NCBI GenBank assembly: GCA_027062145.1 | Contig: JAMOTX010000120.1 | Coordinates: 1 to 16,966 of the forward strand | Direction: 5' to 3' | DNA length: 16,966 bases | From: Candidatus Altimarinota bacterium | GTDB lineage: Bacteria; Patescibacteriota; Gracilibacteria; BD1-5; UBA6164 | Shown: one piece after another, positions 1 to 9,242 of the stretch | Position numbering within the stretch: position 1 is the stretch's first letter | Layout of the letters: every line of letters begins with the position of its first letter | Position numbers and translations under genes: made by a program | Notes under the pieces: generated by a model | Told to the model about the DNA's origin: nothing | The model's database searches: none | Seen by the model: only the letters and a program-made list of their open reading frames with translations

Positions 1-214
1 TTTTGTTTTTAAATTCAGAATTAACCTTTTTAAAATTTTCTACAATTTTTTTTCATCCATCATCATCATTTCATATCATCCAAATTAAAAAATCTGAAGG
101 TCATTTACTAGTTTTACTTCAAGAAGTAGTTTGATTCATTTGAGTAATTATAAACATAATTAATAAAACTAATATTCATCCAATTATTGCAAAAATTAAT
201 TTATTTTTATTCAT
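1..214 (-). CDS. Probable extracellular solute-binding/lipoprotein-type protein, N-terminal part (partial)
   Basis: Only the first 71 residues are inside the window; the rest lies beyond the left edge. Residues 1-5 are polar/basic (MNKNK), residues 6-24 form a strongly hydrophobic segment (a signal anchor or uncleaved signal peptide), and a Ser/Thr/Gly/Lys linker follows. From about residue 43 the sequence FLIWMIGNDDDGGKKIVENF resembles the first strand and helix of family 1 extracellular solute-binding proteins, which bind a ligand outside the membrane for an ABC importer. That family call is inference from a short stretch. No cysteine is seen just after the hydrophobic segment, so a lipobox is not evident. 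Several glycines are TGA-coded. The start lies 2 nt after the HIT gene stop, which suggests translational coupling in the same operon. It could be another membrane-anchored exported protein. Confidence 0.5.
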
Positions 215-216
215 TT

Positions 217-531
217 TTATATATTAGATAGTAAATGTAAATGTATATGCATAACCTCTTGTCATCATTTCTTTCAAACATTAAAGTTTAATTTGTATCA
301 TTCATCAATATTTAAATCTTTTGCAACCTTTTTAGCAACAAAAAACATTTCTGATATTAAAGGTCTATCAATCTCTTCTAAGTCATTTATTGTAGATATT
401 TCTTTTTTTGGAATAATTAATAAATGTGTTTTAGCTTGAGGATTGATATCTTTAATCACTATAATATCACTTTGTTCATAAACGATATCAGAAGGTAATT
501 CTCTATTTATAATTTTTGTAAATAAACTCAT
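217..531 (-). CDS. HIT-family (histidine triad) nucleotide-binding hydrolase
   Basis: A 104-residue protein of the HIT superfamily, cytoplasmic enzymes that hydrolyse nucleoside phosphoramidates or dinucleoside polyphosphates. Residues 1-40 match the family start (MSLFTKIINRELPS, then HLLIIPKK at 36-43). The active-site triad is HIHLHL, with His95, His97 and His99. The preceding loop GKKGGQEVM carries Gly86, Gly89 and Gly90, all TGA-coded; read with TGA as a stop the protein would end at residue 77, before its catalytic site. The C-terminus ends five residues after the last triad histidine, shorter than the usual 110-140-residue members. It is the middle gene of a minus-strand cluster, 13 nt after the small membrane protein and 2 nt before the partial exported protein. 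No Shine-Dalgarno is seen. The family call is secure; the substrate is unknown. Confidence 0.93.
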
Positions 532-544
532 AATTTATAATTAA

Positions 545-799
545 TTAATAACTTACTTCTTCAACATCAAATGAATCATAATTTTCTATATCAGATCAAG
601 AAGAACTTGAACTTGTAAAAAATATAATTATGTATCATAAAATAGTTAAAAAAATTAAAAAAAACATTAATATATTCGTAACTTTAGAAATATGATTTGA
701 AAAATTTTTAAATTTAAATGCATGTATTTTGGCTACAATAAATAATCACCAAAGCAAAGCAATAGATAATGTAAAAATTCATAAATTCATAATTAACAT
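545..799 (-). CDS. Small two-helix membrane protein, function unknown
   Basis: An 84-residue protein that becomes visible only when TGA is read as Gly. It has two hydrophobic helices, about residues 4-24 (including SIALLWGLFIVA) and 42-62 (including ILMFFLIFLTILGY), joined by a short basic loop (KIHAFKFKNFSNHISK). A Ser-rich stretch and an acidic tail (SDIENYDSFDVEEVSY) follow. With the positive loop inside, both ends would face outward. I do not recognise a family. A second in-frame ATG lies three codons downstream and could be the real start. It heads the cluster with the HIT hydrolase and the partial exported protein, and a good extended -10 sits about 26 nt upstream. Confidence 0.7.
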
Positions 800-824
800 A
801 AAATTGTAGATACTAAATAAAATA

Positions 825-833
825 ATTATAGCA
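825..833 (-). promoter_or_regulatory. Extended -10 promoter for the membrane protein/HIT cluster
   Basis: On the minus strand the sequence reads TGC-TATAAT, an extended -10 element ending 26 nt upstream of the start at 799. No convincing -35 lies 16-18 nt further up. A transcript would start near 817 and have a very short leader. The call is by consensus only. Confidence 0.45.
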
Positions 834-870
834 TAATTTATATAAAATTATTATAACTCTAATTTTATAT

Positions 871-899
871 TTGCAAAATTTAAAATTCTTTGTTATAAT
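871..899 (+). promoter_or_regulatory. Sigma-70-type promoter for the 124-residue protein
   Basis: TTGCAA (871-876), a 17-nt spacer, then TATAAT (894-899) preceded by TGT, so it has both a -35 and an extended -10. The start at 941 is 41 nt beyond the -10, leaving a leader of roughly 34 nt with no Shine-Dalgarno. It lies back to back with the minus-strand promoter at 825-833. Confidence 0.6.
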
Positions 900-940
900 A
901 ATATAGAAATATAAATAGCTTAATAAATTAATTTAAAAAT

Positions 941-1315
941 ATGGCTGAACTAAAACAAAACTGAAAAACTTTTATGGTTGCTGATGAAACTTTAGCTGAA
1001 TACAAAGAATTAGTAGATTTAATAATCTCTACGGATTCAATGGATGATGACGAAAGACAATACTGGTTTGATATAATGCCTTCAATGACAGATGAGCAAA
1101 TCGATAGACTATATAGTATTCTTGATACTGAAAAGAAAAAATTAGAAAAATTAGAAGAAAAATATCAAGATGAAATCAAAAATTTAAATGAAAAACATTT
1201 AATAGAATGGCAAGAATTTCAAATGAAAGATTCTAAGAAAAAAATTAAGGCAGCTGAAGCAAAAGATGTAACAGAAGATGCTGATGATGTACTTGAAATG
1301 TTAAAAGATTTATAA
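941..1315 (+). CDS. Acidic helical/coiled-coil protein of 124 residues, function unknown
   Basis: The start at 941 includes one TGA-coded glycine at residue 8; an internal Met (974) would shorten the protein by 11 residues. The product is soluble, highly charged and predicted almost wholly helical. Residues 12-55 hold an acidic region with DDDERQYWFDIMPSMTDEQ, residues 55-100 form a Lys/Glu heptad-like coiled coil (EKKKLEKLEEKYQDEIK), and the tail is acidic. The pattern 'RxYWxxxMPSMTxEQxxRLxxIL' recalls small uncharacterised proteins common in CPR genomes; this is from memory and not a verified match. It stands alone between a good promoter (871-899) and a strong terminator (1314-1344). I assign no function. 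Only one glycine occurs in the whole protein. Confidence 0.85.
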
Positions 1316-1344
1316 AAAACGAACTACAAAGTTCGTTTTTTTTT
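1314..1344 (+). terminator. Rho-independent terminator of the 124-residue gene
   Basis: A perfect stem whose GC core is CGAACT/AGTTCG, extended by A/T pairs to 12 bp, with loop ACAA (1326-1329) and a T-run to 1344. It begins inside the TAA stop codon. The left arm is A-rich, so it could also act on minus-strand transcripts from rpoC. Confidence 0.88.
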
Positions 1345-1350
1345 ATTTTA

Positions 1351-1392
1351 TAAAACACAAAAAAACTGAAACCTAAGTTTCAGTTTTTTGTG
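1351..1392 (-). terminator. Rho-independent terminator of rpoBC
   Basis: Just past the rpoC stop (1395), arms 1377-1392 and 1356-1372 pair through CTGAAAC/GTTTCAG and a long A/T extension (7 A against 6 T, so one bulge), closed by CAC/GTG. The minus-strand side ends in a T-rich tract. With the hairpin at 1314-1344 it forms a convergent terminator pair. Confidence 0.82.
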
Positions 1393-1394
1393 AA

Positions 1395-4300
1395 TTAGAA
1401 ATCACTTTCGTGTTCCATTTCAGTTGCCATTTCTTTTAAATGTTTTTCTCAAACATCTACTTCATCAGCATGTCTATCAAAGTAATCATCTTGTAATTCA
1501 GAATCTAATTCTTGTCCATGAATTTTTCTGTATTGTTTACCTGCAGGGATTAATCTACCAATAATTACATTTTCCTTCATTTCCTTGAATTTATCAATTT
1601 TACCTGATACAGATCATTCTACAAGTACTCTTACAGTTTCTTGAAATGATGCAGCAGATAACCACGATTCAGTATGAAGTGATATTTTAGTAATACCCAT
1701 TAATAGTCTTTCGGCTATACCTGGTTTCTTACCTTCTTTAATAAGTTCATCATTTTGAGATTTAAACTTAATAATATCAACAACATCACCTGGGAAGAAT
1801 TCACTATCTCCTTTAGATGTAACCCTAACTCTAGAGAACATTTGTCTAATAATTAATTCGATATGTTTAGAATTAACAGTTTGTCCTTGAGATGCATAAA
1901 TTGATTTAATATCATTTACGATATATTGTTCAGCAGCTAATACTCAAGCAACTTCTTTTAATTTATGTACATCTAAAGATCAAGAAGTTATTTTTTGTCA
2001 TACAGTAACTTTTTCACCTTCTTTTACAAGAATAGTTCTACCGATTTCAAAATTATATTCAAAAACTCTATTATCAATATCAATTACAGTTATTACACCA
2101 TCTTCTATTTTTTTAACTTCTCAAGCAAAAGTAGAAACAAGTTTTTGTTTATCTTTAGTTGATCTAGCTAAAATTTGTTTTTTCTTAATAGTTTGACCTA
2201 CCTTAACAGCAACATCAAAATATTCTTCAAAATAATATTCTTCTTCAAATAGTTCATCAGCAATAACTCTAACTATTTTTTCATTTTCAGTAGCCTCAAT
2301 TTGAATAGTTCAATCTTGATCTGAAATTTCTGCTGGAATTTTTGGAATTCTAGCTTCTAATAATTCTTCAACTCTAGCAAGACCTTGTGTCATATCTCAA
2401 CCTTCTTTTGCAACTCAACCCGAATGGAAAGTTCTCATAGTAAGCTGAGTACCTGGTTCACCAATTGATTGTGCAGCAATAACTCATACTGGAGCTCAAA
2501 TTTCAACTGTTCTATTTAGACCTAAATCTAAACCATAACAAGCTTTACAAACTCAACCTTCAGTTTCACAAGTAAGAACTGATCTAATATTTACTTCATT
2601 AATATTATGTTCTTTAAAAAGTTTCATAATATTAGTTTCAATAGTAGTACCTGCTTCTGTAATAATTTCTCATTTTTCGTTTTTTACATCTGTAGCAACA
2701 GTATGTGAAAAAATACTATCTTCAAAACTATCATCAAAACTTCATAAAATTTCTTTTCTAGTAACTGTTTTATAATGAACAGTTTTACAATCATCTTCTT
2801 TGATAATTATATTTTGAGAAGAATCAACTAGTCTTCTTGTTAAGTAACCAGATTGAGCAGTTTTAAGTGCAGTATCAGATTTACCTTTTCTTCAACCATG
2901 TGTAGCAATAAAGTATTCAAGCGTAGAAAATCATTCTTTTAATGTAGATTTAATTGGAAGTTCAATTGTAGCCCCTGAAGTAGAAGCAACTAGACCTTTC
3001 ATTCAACATAATTGAGTAATATTTCACCAGTTTCATCTGGCACCAGAATCAATAAAGTTATAAACATGATTTTTATCATCAAATAATTCTTTTAATTCAG
3101 ATTCAATAACTTTTTTAACTTCAGCCCATATTTTAATAGATTGATTATATTTTTCTTTTTCAGTTAAAAAACCATTATACCATTTCTTTTGAATAAATTT
3201 AACTTTTTCAGCACCTGCATCTAATAATATTTTTTTATTATCAGGTACAACCATATCATCAATAGATATAGATAAACCAGATAATGTTGAATATTTAAAT
3301 CAGAAATTCATAATATCATTTACAAATTTTGCTGTAGTAGAAGAACCTAATTCTTCATAACATCTTGATAATATAGCAGAAAGTGCTTTTTTCTTTAAAG
3401 TTTCATTAATAAAACCTAAACCTTCTGGTACAATTTCATTAAATAAAAGTCTACCATAACATGTATCTTCTATTTTTCCATTAACTCTCACTTTAATAGG
3501 AGATTTAATTCATAAAACTCATGCTTCATAAGCAAGCTCTGCATCATTTAAACTAGCATAAATATTACCAGCTCCAGCAGCATTTTTATCTTTATCTAAA
3601 GCAGTAACATAATACGAACCAAGAATCATATCTTGAGAAGGAGTTACAATAGGTTCTCAACTTGACGGAGCAAGTAGATTTTTAGATGTAACCATTAATT
3701 CTCTAGCTTCAGCTTGAGCTTTATCAGTAATAGGTAAATGTATTGCCATTTGATCCCCATCGAAATCCGCATTAAAAGCAGGACACGTAAGTGGATGTAA
3801 TTGTATAGCTTTACCTTCACATAATACTGGTCTAAATGCTTGGATTGATAATCTATGAAGTGTAGGTGCTCTGTTCATAAGAACATATTTACCTTCAATA
3901 ACTTCATCTAAAGCATCCCAAACTTCTTTAGTACCTTTTTCGATAAATTTTTCAGCATGTTTAATATTATAAACAATACCTTCTTCGATAAGTTTAGCAA
4001 TAACAAAAGGTTTAAATAAGATTAAAGCCATTGTTTTTGGGACTCAACATTCATCCATTTTTAAAGATGGACCTACAACAATAACTGATCTAGCAGAGTA
4101 ATCTACCCTCTTACCAAGTAAGTTTTGTCTAAATCTACCTTGTTTCCCTTTAAGTATTTCAGTTAAAGATTTTAATTTTTTCTTATTTGCAGTAACAAAA
4201 CCAGATCTATTAGTTCTAGTTTCACCAGTCAATAACATATCAACTGATTCTTGTAGCATTCTTTTTTCATTTTTTAAAATTACTTCAGGAGCTCCAAGTT

Positions 4301-5426
4301 CAATAAGTTTTTTAAGTCTATTATTTCTATTAATAACTCTTCTATATAGATCATTTAAATCAGAAGAAGCAAATCTTCAACCATCTAATTGAATCATTGG
4401 TCTAAGATCTGGTGGTATAATAGGTAATGCTTCTAAAATAAACCATTCTGGTCTTTGTCCAGATTTAAGTAAATTTGAAGCTAACTTAATTTTTTGTAAA
4501 ATTTTCTTTTGTTTAATTTGAGTAGCAGATCTTAATTCAATTTCTTGATCTTCAATAAATTTTAATAAATCTATTCTTTCAAGTAAAATTTTTAAATATT
4601 TAGCTCAAGTACCTCATTTAAATACATGTGGAAATTTAGAATCTAAAACTCTATATTCAAGTTCTCAAATAATTGCACCTACTTGAAGTGATTTTAATCA
4701 TTCTCTTAATTCTTCAAATTCAGCAGTTAAATTATCTAATTTTTGCATAATTAAAGCTTCTTCAACTTTAAATTTCTTTTCTTTTAATTCTCAAGCTTCT
4801 TTTTGAATAGTTAATTCATTTATTTGCCTTTGAATTTCTTTTTGTAATTCAGCTTTTGAAACTTTATATTTTTCATCTAATTCCTTATTAGCATCTTCTA
4901 ATTTATCAAAATCAATATCAGTTACGATATATGATGCAAAATAAACAACTTGCTCTAATTTTTTAACAGGTAAATCTAATAATAAACCTATTCTACCTGG
5001 TACAGATTTTAAATACCAAGTATGTACAACTGGTGCATATAAATCAATATGAGCCATTCTTTCTCTTCTAACAGAAGTTTTAGTAACTTCTACTCAACAT
5101 CTTTCACATACAATACCTTTGTATCTGATTCTTTTATATTTACCACAAGCACATTCGTAATTTTTTCTTGGACCGAAGATTTGTTCACAAAACAAACCTC
5201 ATCTTTCAGGTCTTTGTGTTCTATAATTTATAGTTTCACTAATAAGTACTTTACCATTAGATAAAGATCTTATTCTTTCTGGTGAAGATATTCAAAGAGA
5301 TATTCAGGCTAAGTTATCTAAATTTTTTCATTTAGTAATATCTTTTTTCCCTATATCTTTTCAAATTTCGCCAAAGTCAGTAACTTTGTCATTTAGAAAG
5401 TCATTTAATTGAGGATCAAATGTCAT
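1395..5426 (-). CDS. rpoC: DNA-directed RNA polymerase subunit beta'
   Basis: Complete, 1,343 residues; the clamp and half of the active site of RNA polymerase. The N-terminal zinc ribbon has Cys92, Cys94, Cys107 and Cys110 (YECACGKYKR ... CERCGVEV). The catalytic motif NADFDGDQ lies at residues 552-559 (3750-3773), with the three Mg-binding Asp at 554, 556 and 558. The bridge-helix/trigger-loop region reads EYFIATHGGRKG ... TARSGY-type sequence ending YLTRRLVD. The second zinc site is Cys880, Cys953, Cys960 and Cys963 (CETEGGVCKACYG). The C-terminus has SFQETVRVLVEGSVSGK and ENVIIGRLIPAG. Read with TGA as stop it would be in more than a dozen pieces; with TGA = Gly each break is a glycine. 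The start is 46 nt after the rpoB stop, without a Shine-Dalgarno. The gene is co-transcribed with rpoB and ends at a strong terminator. Confidence 0.98.
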
Positions 5427-5472
5427 TAGGTTTTTAATTAATGTTTAAAATTTTTAAGTGAAGAAGAATATA

Positions 5473-8400
5473 TTATTCTTCTCCTTTTTTACCTTTTTTT
5501 TCTTCATCTACTTTATTTTCAACTGCAATAATATCTTCATATCTAGCCATAGCTTCATCTTCTTTTTCTTTTAATTCATCTTTATCTAATAGATCTAAAT
5601 CTAATCAGATAGATTGTAATTCTTTAAGTAATACGTTGAATGATTCAGGAATATTTGGTTTTTTAATTGGAGCATTTTTAACAATAGCTTCATAAGCTTG
5701 TGTTCTACCTGCAACATCATCAGATTTGATAGTAATCATTTCTTGTAAGATATTACTTGCAGCATATGCTTCAAGAGCCCAAACCTCCATTTCTCAAAAT
5801 CTTTGACCTCAATTTTGAGCTTTACCTCATAAAGGTTGTTGTGTAACCATAGAGTATGGTCATACAGATCTTGCATGAATTTTTTCTTCAACCAAGTGAT
5901 GTAATTTTAACATATACTTAATTCAAACCATTGTTCTCTCTTTAAATGCTTCTCATGTATTACCATCTTTTAATTGAACTTTACCATCTGCATCCATTCA
6001 AGCTTTTAACATTAATTCATTAACTTGATCAACAGATATACCATTAAGAATAGGAGTAGCAACAGTTATTCATAATTTTTTAGCAGCCATACCAGTATGA
6101 GCTTCTAATACTTGACCAATATTCATTCTTGAAACAACTCATAGTGGATTAAGAATAATATCAACTGGTGTTCCATCTTCCATAAAAGGCATATCTTCAA
6201 CTGGTACAATTCTTGAAACAATTCATTTATTACCATGTCTACCTGCCATTTTATCTCAAAGTTCTAATTTTCTAGTAGCAGCAACAAATACTTTTACTTG
6301 TGCAAATACTCAAGTTGGAAGATTATCTCCATTTTCTCTTTTAAGAATATGAACTGATAATACTTTACCACCTTGACCAGAAGGTAATCTTAAAGAAGAA
6401 TCTTTAACATCTTTTGATTTATCACCAAATATAGCTCTAAGTAATCTTTCTTCAGGAGAAAGTTCTTGTTCACCTTTTGGAGTAATTTTTCAACATAGTA
6501 TTGAACCTCATTCTACATATGAACCAATTCTAACTATTCAATCTACATCAAGATCTTTTAATTTTGCACTTGATACATTTGGAATATCATCAGTAATTTG
6601 TTCAGGTCATAATTTAGTTTCTCTAACATCAGTCGTATATTCTTTGATATGTATAGAAGTAAAATAATCATCTTCTATAACTCTATTTGATATAATAATT
6701 GCATCCTCAAAGTTATAACCTTGCCATGGCATATATGCTACAGTTAAGTTTCTTCAAATTGCTAATTCTCATTTATCACAAGCGTGACCATCACATAAAG
6801 TATCACCTTTTTTAATTTTTTGACCATGTGATACTAATGGAGTTTGATGTACAATCATATCATGATTTGATCTTTTAAAAGTAGTTAATTCATGTAACTT
6901 CTTTTTACCAGATTTATATAAAACAGTAATATGTTTTGCATCAACTCAAATAATTTCACCATCTTCTTCAGCTACAAGTACATAACCTGATCATTCTCAA
7001 ACAATTCTTTCCATACCTGTACCAACTACTGGAGCTTGAGGTCTTACTAAAGGAACTGCTTGTCTCATCATGTTTGAACCCATTTCCGCTCTTGTCGCAT
7101 CATCATGTTCTAAAAATGGAAGTAATGAAGTTTCAATTGACATTGTTTGTTTTGGAGAAACATCAATATGCGTAATTTCTCTAACATATGAAATAGTTGG
7201 TACATTACCAGCTCTAGAAGAAAGTCTAGTTTCAGTAAAATTACCATATTCATCAGTTTTAGTACCTGCTTCTGCAATATTTAAAACTTTTTCTTGATGT
7301 GCATCAAAATAATCAAAACTAGTAGTTAAAAATCATCTAACTTCAACTTTATCAGCTTTAATTCCTTTTTTAATAGCTTCAGCATCTTTTGATGATATTA
7401 ATGATTTATCTGAAACAATAATCTTACCATTATCTCAAATAATATTTCATAAAGTTACTCTATTAACAGCAGCTTTTCAGTCATTTTTAACGTAATGCTC
7501 AACAGTTCTAAATGGAGTTAATAAAAAACCATGTTTGTTTACTTTTGCATAAGTAGCGAAATGTAAAACTAGTCAAATATTTGGTCCTTCTGGAGTAGCA
7601 ATTGGACATATTCTACCGTATTGAGTTGGATGAACATCTCTCACTTCAAATGAAGCTCTTTCTCTAGTAAGTCAACCAGGTCATAGAGCAGAAACTCTTC
7701 TTTTGTGCCCTAATTCAGAAAGTGGATTCGATTGATCCATAAATTGTGATAATTGAGAACTTCAGAAAAATTCTTTCATTATAGCAATAATAGGTCTACT
7801 ATTTATAAACGTACCTGGAGTTGCATCATCTAGTTCAACAATAGTCATTCTATCTTTTGCGATTCTTTCCATTCTAGCAATACCAACCTTGATTTTATCA
7901 ATAACTAATTCTCATACAGATCTAACTCTTCTATTTTCCAAATGATCAATATCATCAACTGAATATCAATCTACACCATAACTAAGGTTCAGAAAATATT
8001 TTAAAGCTTTAACTATATCTTCAAGTGATAAAAATTTACCATTTTCATCTTCATACTTTGTATTAATATCTAATTTAGATTGCATTTTTAATCTTGCAAT
8101 TTCACCTAAATCAAATCTTTTATCATCTCTAAAAGTAACTTGAAATAATTCTTCTACTCTTTCATCTGTAGCTAAATCACCTGGTCTAAGTAATTTATAT
8201 AAAGCATGTTGAGCTTCTAATTTATTTGTAGTTTTATCTTTTTCTAAAGTTGGAGCAACATTATTAGCAATAACATCATCACCTAATTCAGCAAAAGTAT
8301 CTAAGATTTCTGCGTTTGATTCCATTCCGAAAGCTCTAAGAACTACAGATATAGGAAGTTTTCTCTTTTTATCAATTTTAACATTGATAATTCATTTTTT

Positions 8401-8934
8401 TTCAATATCAATTTCGAACCATGAACCTCTACCTGGAATAACTTTTAAAGCATGTCCATTTTCACCTAAAGTAAAGAATATACCTGTAGATCTAACAATT
8501 TGATTTACAATTACTCTTTCTATTCAGTTAACAATAAAAGTTGCCATTTCAGTCATAAGTGGAATACCCCCCATATAAACATCTTGTTCTTTTATTTCAC
8601 CAGTTTCTTTATTTAACATTTCAAGTCTCACTTTTAAAGGAGCTTCATAGTTAAGATTTTTTCTAATACATGTTTCTGGATCATATTTAGGTTCTTCTAA
8701 AGCAAATCATTTATAGTAAATATCTACTTTTTCTAAAGAGTGATCAGAAATAGGAAATGAATCATTAAAAACTTTATCAATTCAGTTAGTTAAAAATTCA
8801 TTATACGAGTCTAATTGAACTTCCAGTAATTCTGGAATTCATACAACAGATCTATCATCAGTAAAAAAATGACGACCTTTTATGTCATATAGACTACCAA
8901 CTTCGATACATTTATCTGAAGCTTTTTTTGCCAT
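5473..8934 (-). CDS. rpoB: DNA-directed RNA polymerase subunit beta
   Basis: Complete, 1,153 residues, close to the compact Firmicutes-type length. The N-terminus is MAKKASDKC. The rifampicin-pocket region at about 389-420 reads FFGSSQLSQFMDQSNPLSEL then GHKRRVSALGPGG, keeping the Asp, His and Ser that usually mutate in resistance. Next come TRERASFEVRDVHPT and CPIATPEGPNIGL. Further on are the active-site residues KLELGDKMAGRHGNKG, then GEMEVWALEAYAA and the C-terminal ESFNVLLKELQSIGLDL, followed by an acidic/lysine tail of about 40 residues. In a hand-counted stretch (6241-6660) Gly is 6 TGA to 9 GGN, so fewer TGA than in neighbouring envelope genes. It heads the rpoBC operon; no rplL lies upstream, where a 308-bp spacer and a divergent transcript region are found instead. 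The ATG at 8934 gives the usual MAKK start; no Shine-Dalgarno precedes it. Confidence 0.98.
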
Positions 8935-9010
8935 ACAATTATATTAATTAAAAATAAAATAATATATTCTAAAATCCTAGTCCTATATTAAGGAAAAGGT
9001 TATAATAGAA

Positions 9011-9038
9011 ATTGTATGAGGAGGAGTTACACAATCAA
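9011..9038 (-). promoter_or_regulatory. Candidate rpoBC promoter
   Basis: On the minus strand: TTGATT (9038-9033), a 16-nt spacer, TACAAT (9016-9011). Transcription would start near 9004 and give a leader of about 70 nt before rpoB. It overlaps the first codons of the plus-strand ORF and lies opposite the plus-strand -10, so the two directions could interfere. No experimental support; chosen by consensus and spacing. Confidence 0.45.
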
Positions 9039-9183
9039 ATTCCCTCATTTTTACAACGTTAAAAATGCCCTAACTTATCAGAATAACGCAATCGAAGTCA
9101 GTGCAATTACGAGGATTATAGGTAGAAATAGAGAAAAAGCAAAAGAAAAGAGCTCTTTTTCAAAGAATTAAAGGCATTTTTTT
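9013..9183 (+). ncRNA. Possible small RNA or 51-codon gene upstream of rpoB
   Basis: TATAAT at 9001-9006 would start a plus-strand transcript near 9013. The transcript would end at GGCATTTTTTT (9173-9183), whose GGCATTTTT can pair with AAAAATGCC at 9061-9069 as a long-range closing helix. No -35 is convincing. The same strand holds an ORF at 9016-9171 (51 residues, starting MRRSYTIKFP, very basic, no membrane segment). It has no Shine-Dalgarno, no TGA-coded glycine, and many C/G-ending codons (17 of 50, against mostly A/T in neighbours). That base composition fits a structured RNA or a foreign/atypical small protein better than an ordinary local gene. I looked for the signatures of SRP RNA, tmRNA and RNase P RNA and saw none. 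A chance ORF is quite possible. Confidence 0.3.
9146..9159. repeat. 14-bp perfect palindrome
   Basis: AAAAGAGCTCTTTT is a perfect palindrome inside the spacer between rpoB and the motif-repeat gene. It could be a dimeric protein-binding site or the tip of an RNA hairpin. Nothing in the sequence decides between these. Confidence 0.5.
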
Positions 9184-9215
9184 GCTTTAAAAATAAATTT
9201 ATGATAAATTATAGT

Positions 9216-9221
9216 TATAAT
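9216..9221 (+). promoter_or_regulatory. Possible -10 for the motif-repeat gene
   Basis: TATAAT 22 nt upstream of the start at 9243. No -35 lies at the right distance, and in such AT-rich sequence this hexamer can occur by chance. Confidence 0.25.
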
Positions 9222-9242
9222 ATATAAAATAAATAAGTAAAA

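Larger units (their letters stand above)
8935..9242. other. Divergent intergenic region with elevated GC core
   Basis: This 308-bp spacer lies between the divergent rpoB and the motif-repeat gene. Its ends are nearly pure A/T, but 9011-9175 is about 33% GC by hand count, well above other spacers here. The core contains a candidate minus-strand promoter (9011-9038), a plus-strand -10 (9001-9006), a 51-codon ORF (9016-9171), a perfect 14-bp palindrome centred on GAGCTC (9146-9159), and a 9-bp inverted repeat AAAAATGCC (9061-9069)/GGCATTTTT (9173-9181), the latter merging into a T-run. The last 50 bp (9190-9242) hold only A/T-rich sequence and a possible -10 for the next gene. Confidence 0.7.

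Noticed and set aside
5049..5264. Plus-strand ORF of 71 codons opposite rpoC
   Set aside because: It is antisense to the conserved N-terminal zinc-ribbon part of rpoC and is Ser/Phe/Thr-rich, typical of a reverse-frame shadow.
7070..7297. Plus-strand ORF of 75 codons opposite rpoB
   Set aside because: Antisense to conserved RpoB sequence; no independent promoter or recognisable protein features.
1395..8934. rpoC and rpoB as decayed pseudogenes, split into many short ORFs
   Set aside because: Every break is a TGA in frame at a position where homologues have glycine, with no frameshift and intact catalytic motifs; this is recoding and not decay.
8938..8943. Minus-strand TATAAT directly in front of rpoB as its promoter
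   Set aside because: A start 6-8 nt downstream would fall at or inside the ATG, and no -35 is present; the site at 9011-9038 fits better.
9013..9183. Assigning the rpoB-upstream region to 6S RNA, SRP RNA, tmRNA or RNase P RNA
   Set aside because: None of the conserved strings of these RNAs (SRP GGAA-loop core, tmRNA acceptor and tag end, RNase P conserved core) is visible, and no single long hairpin as in 6S could be drawn.
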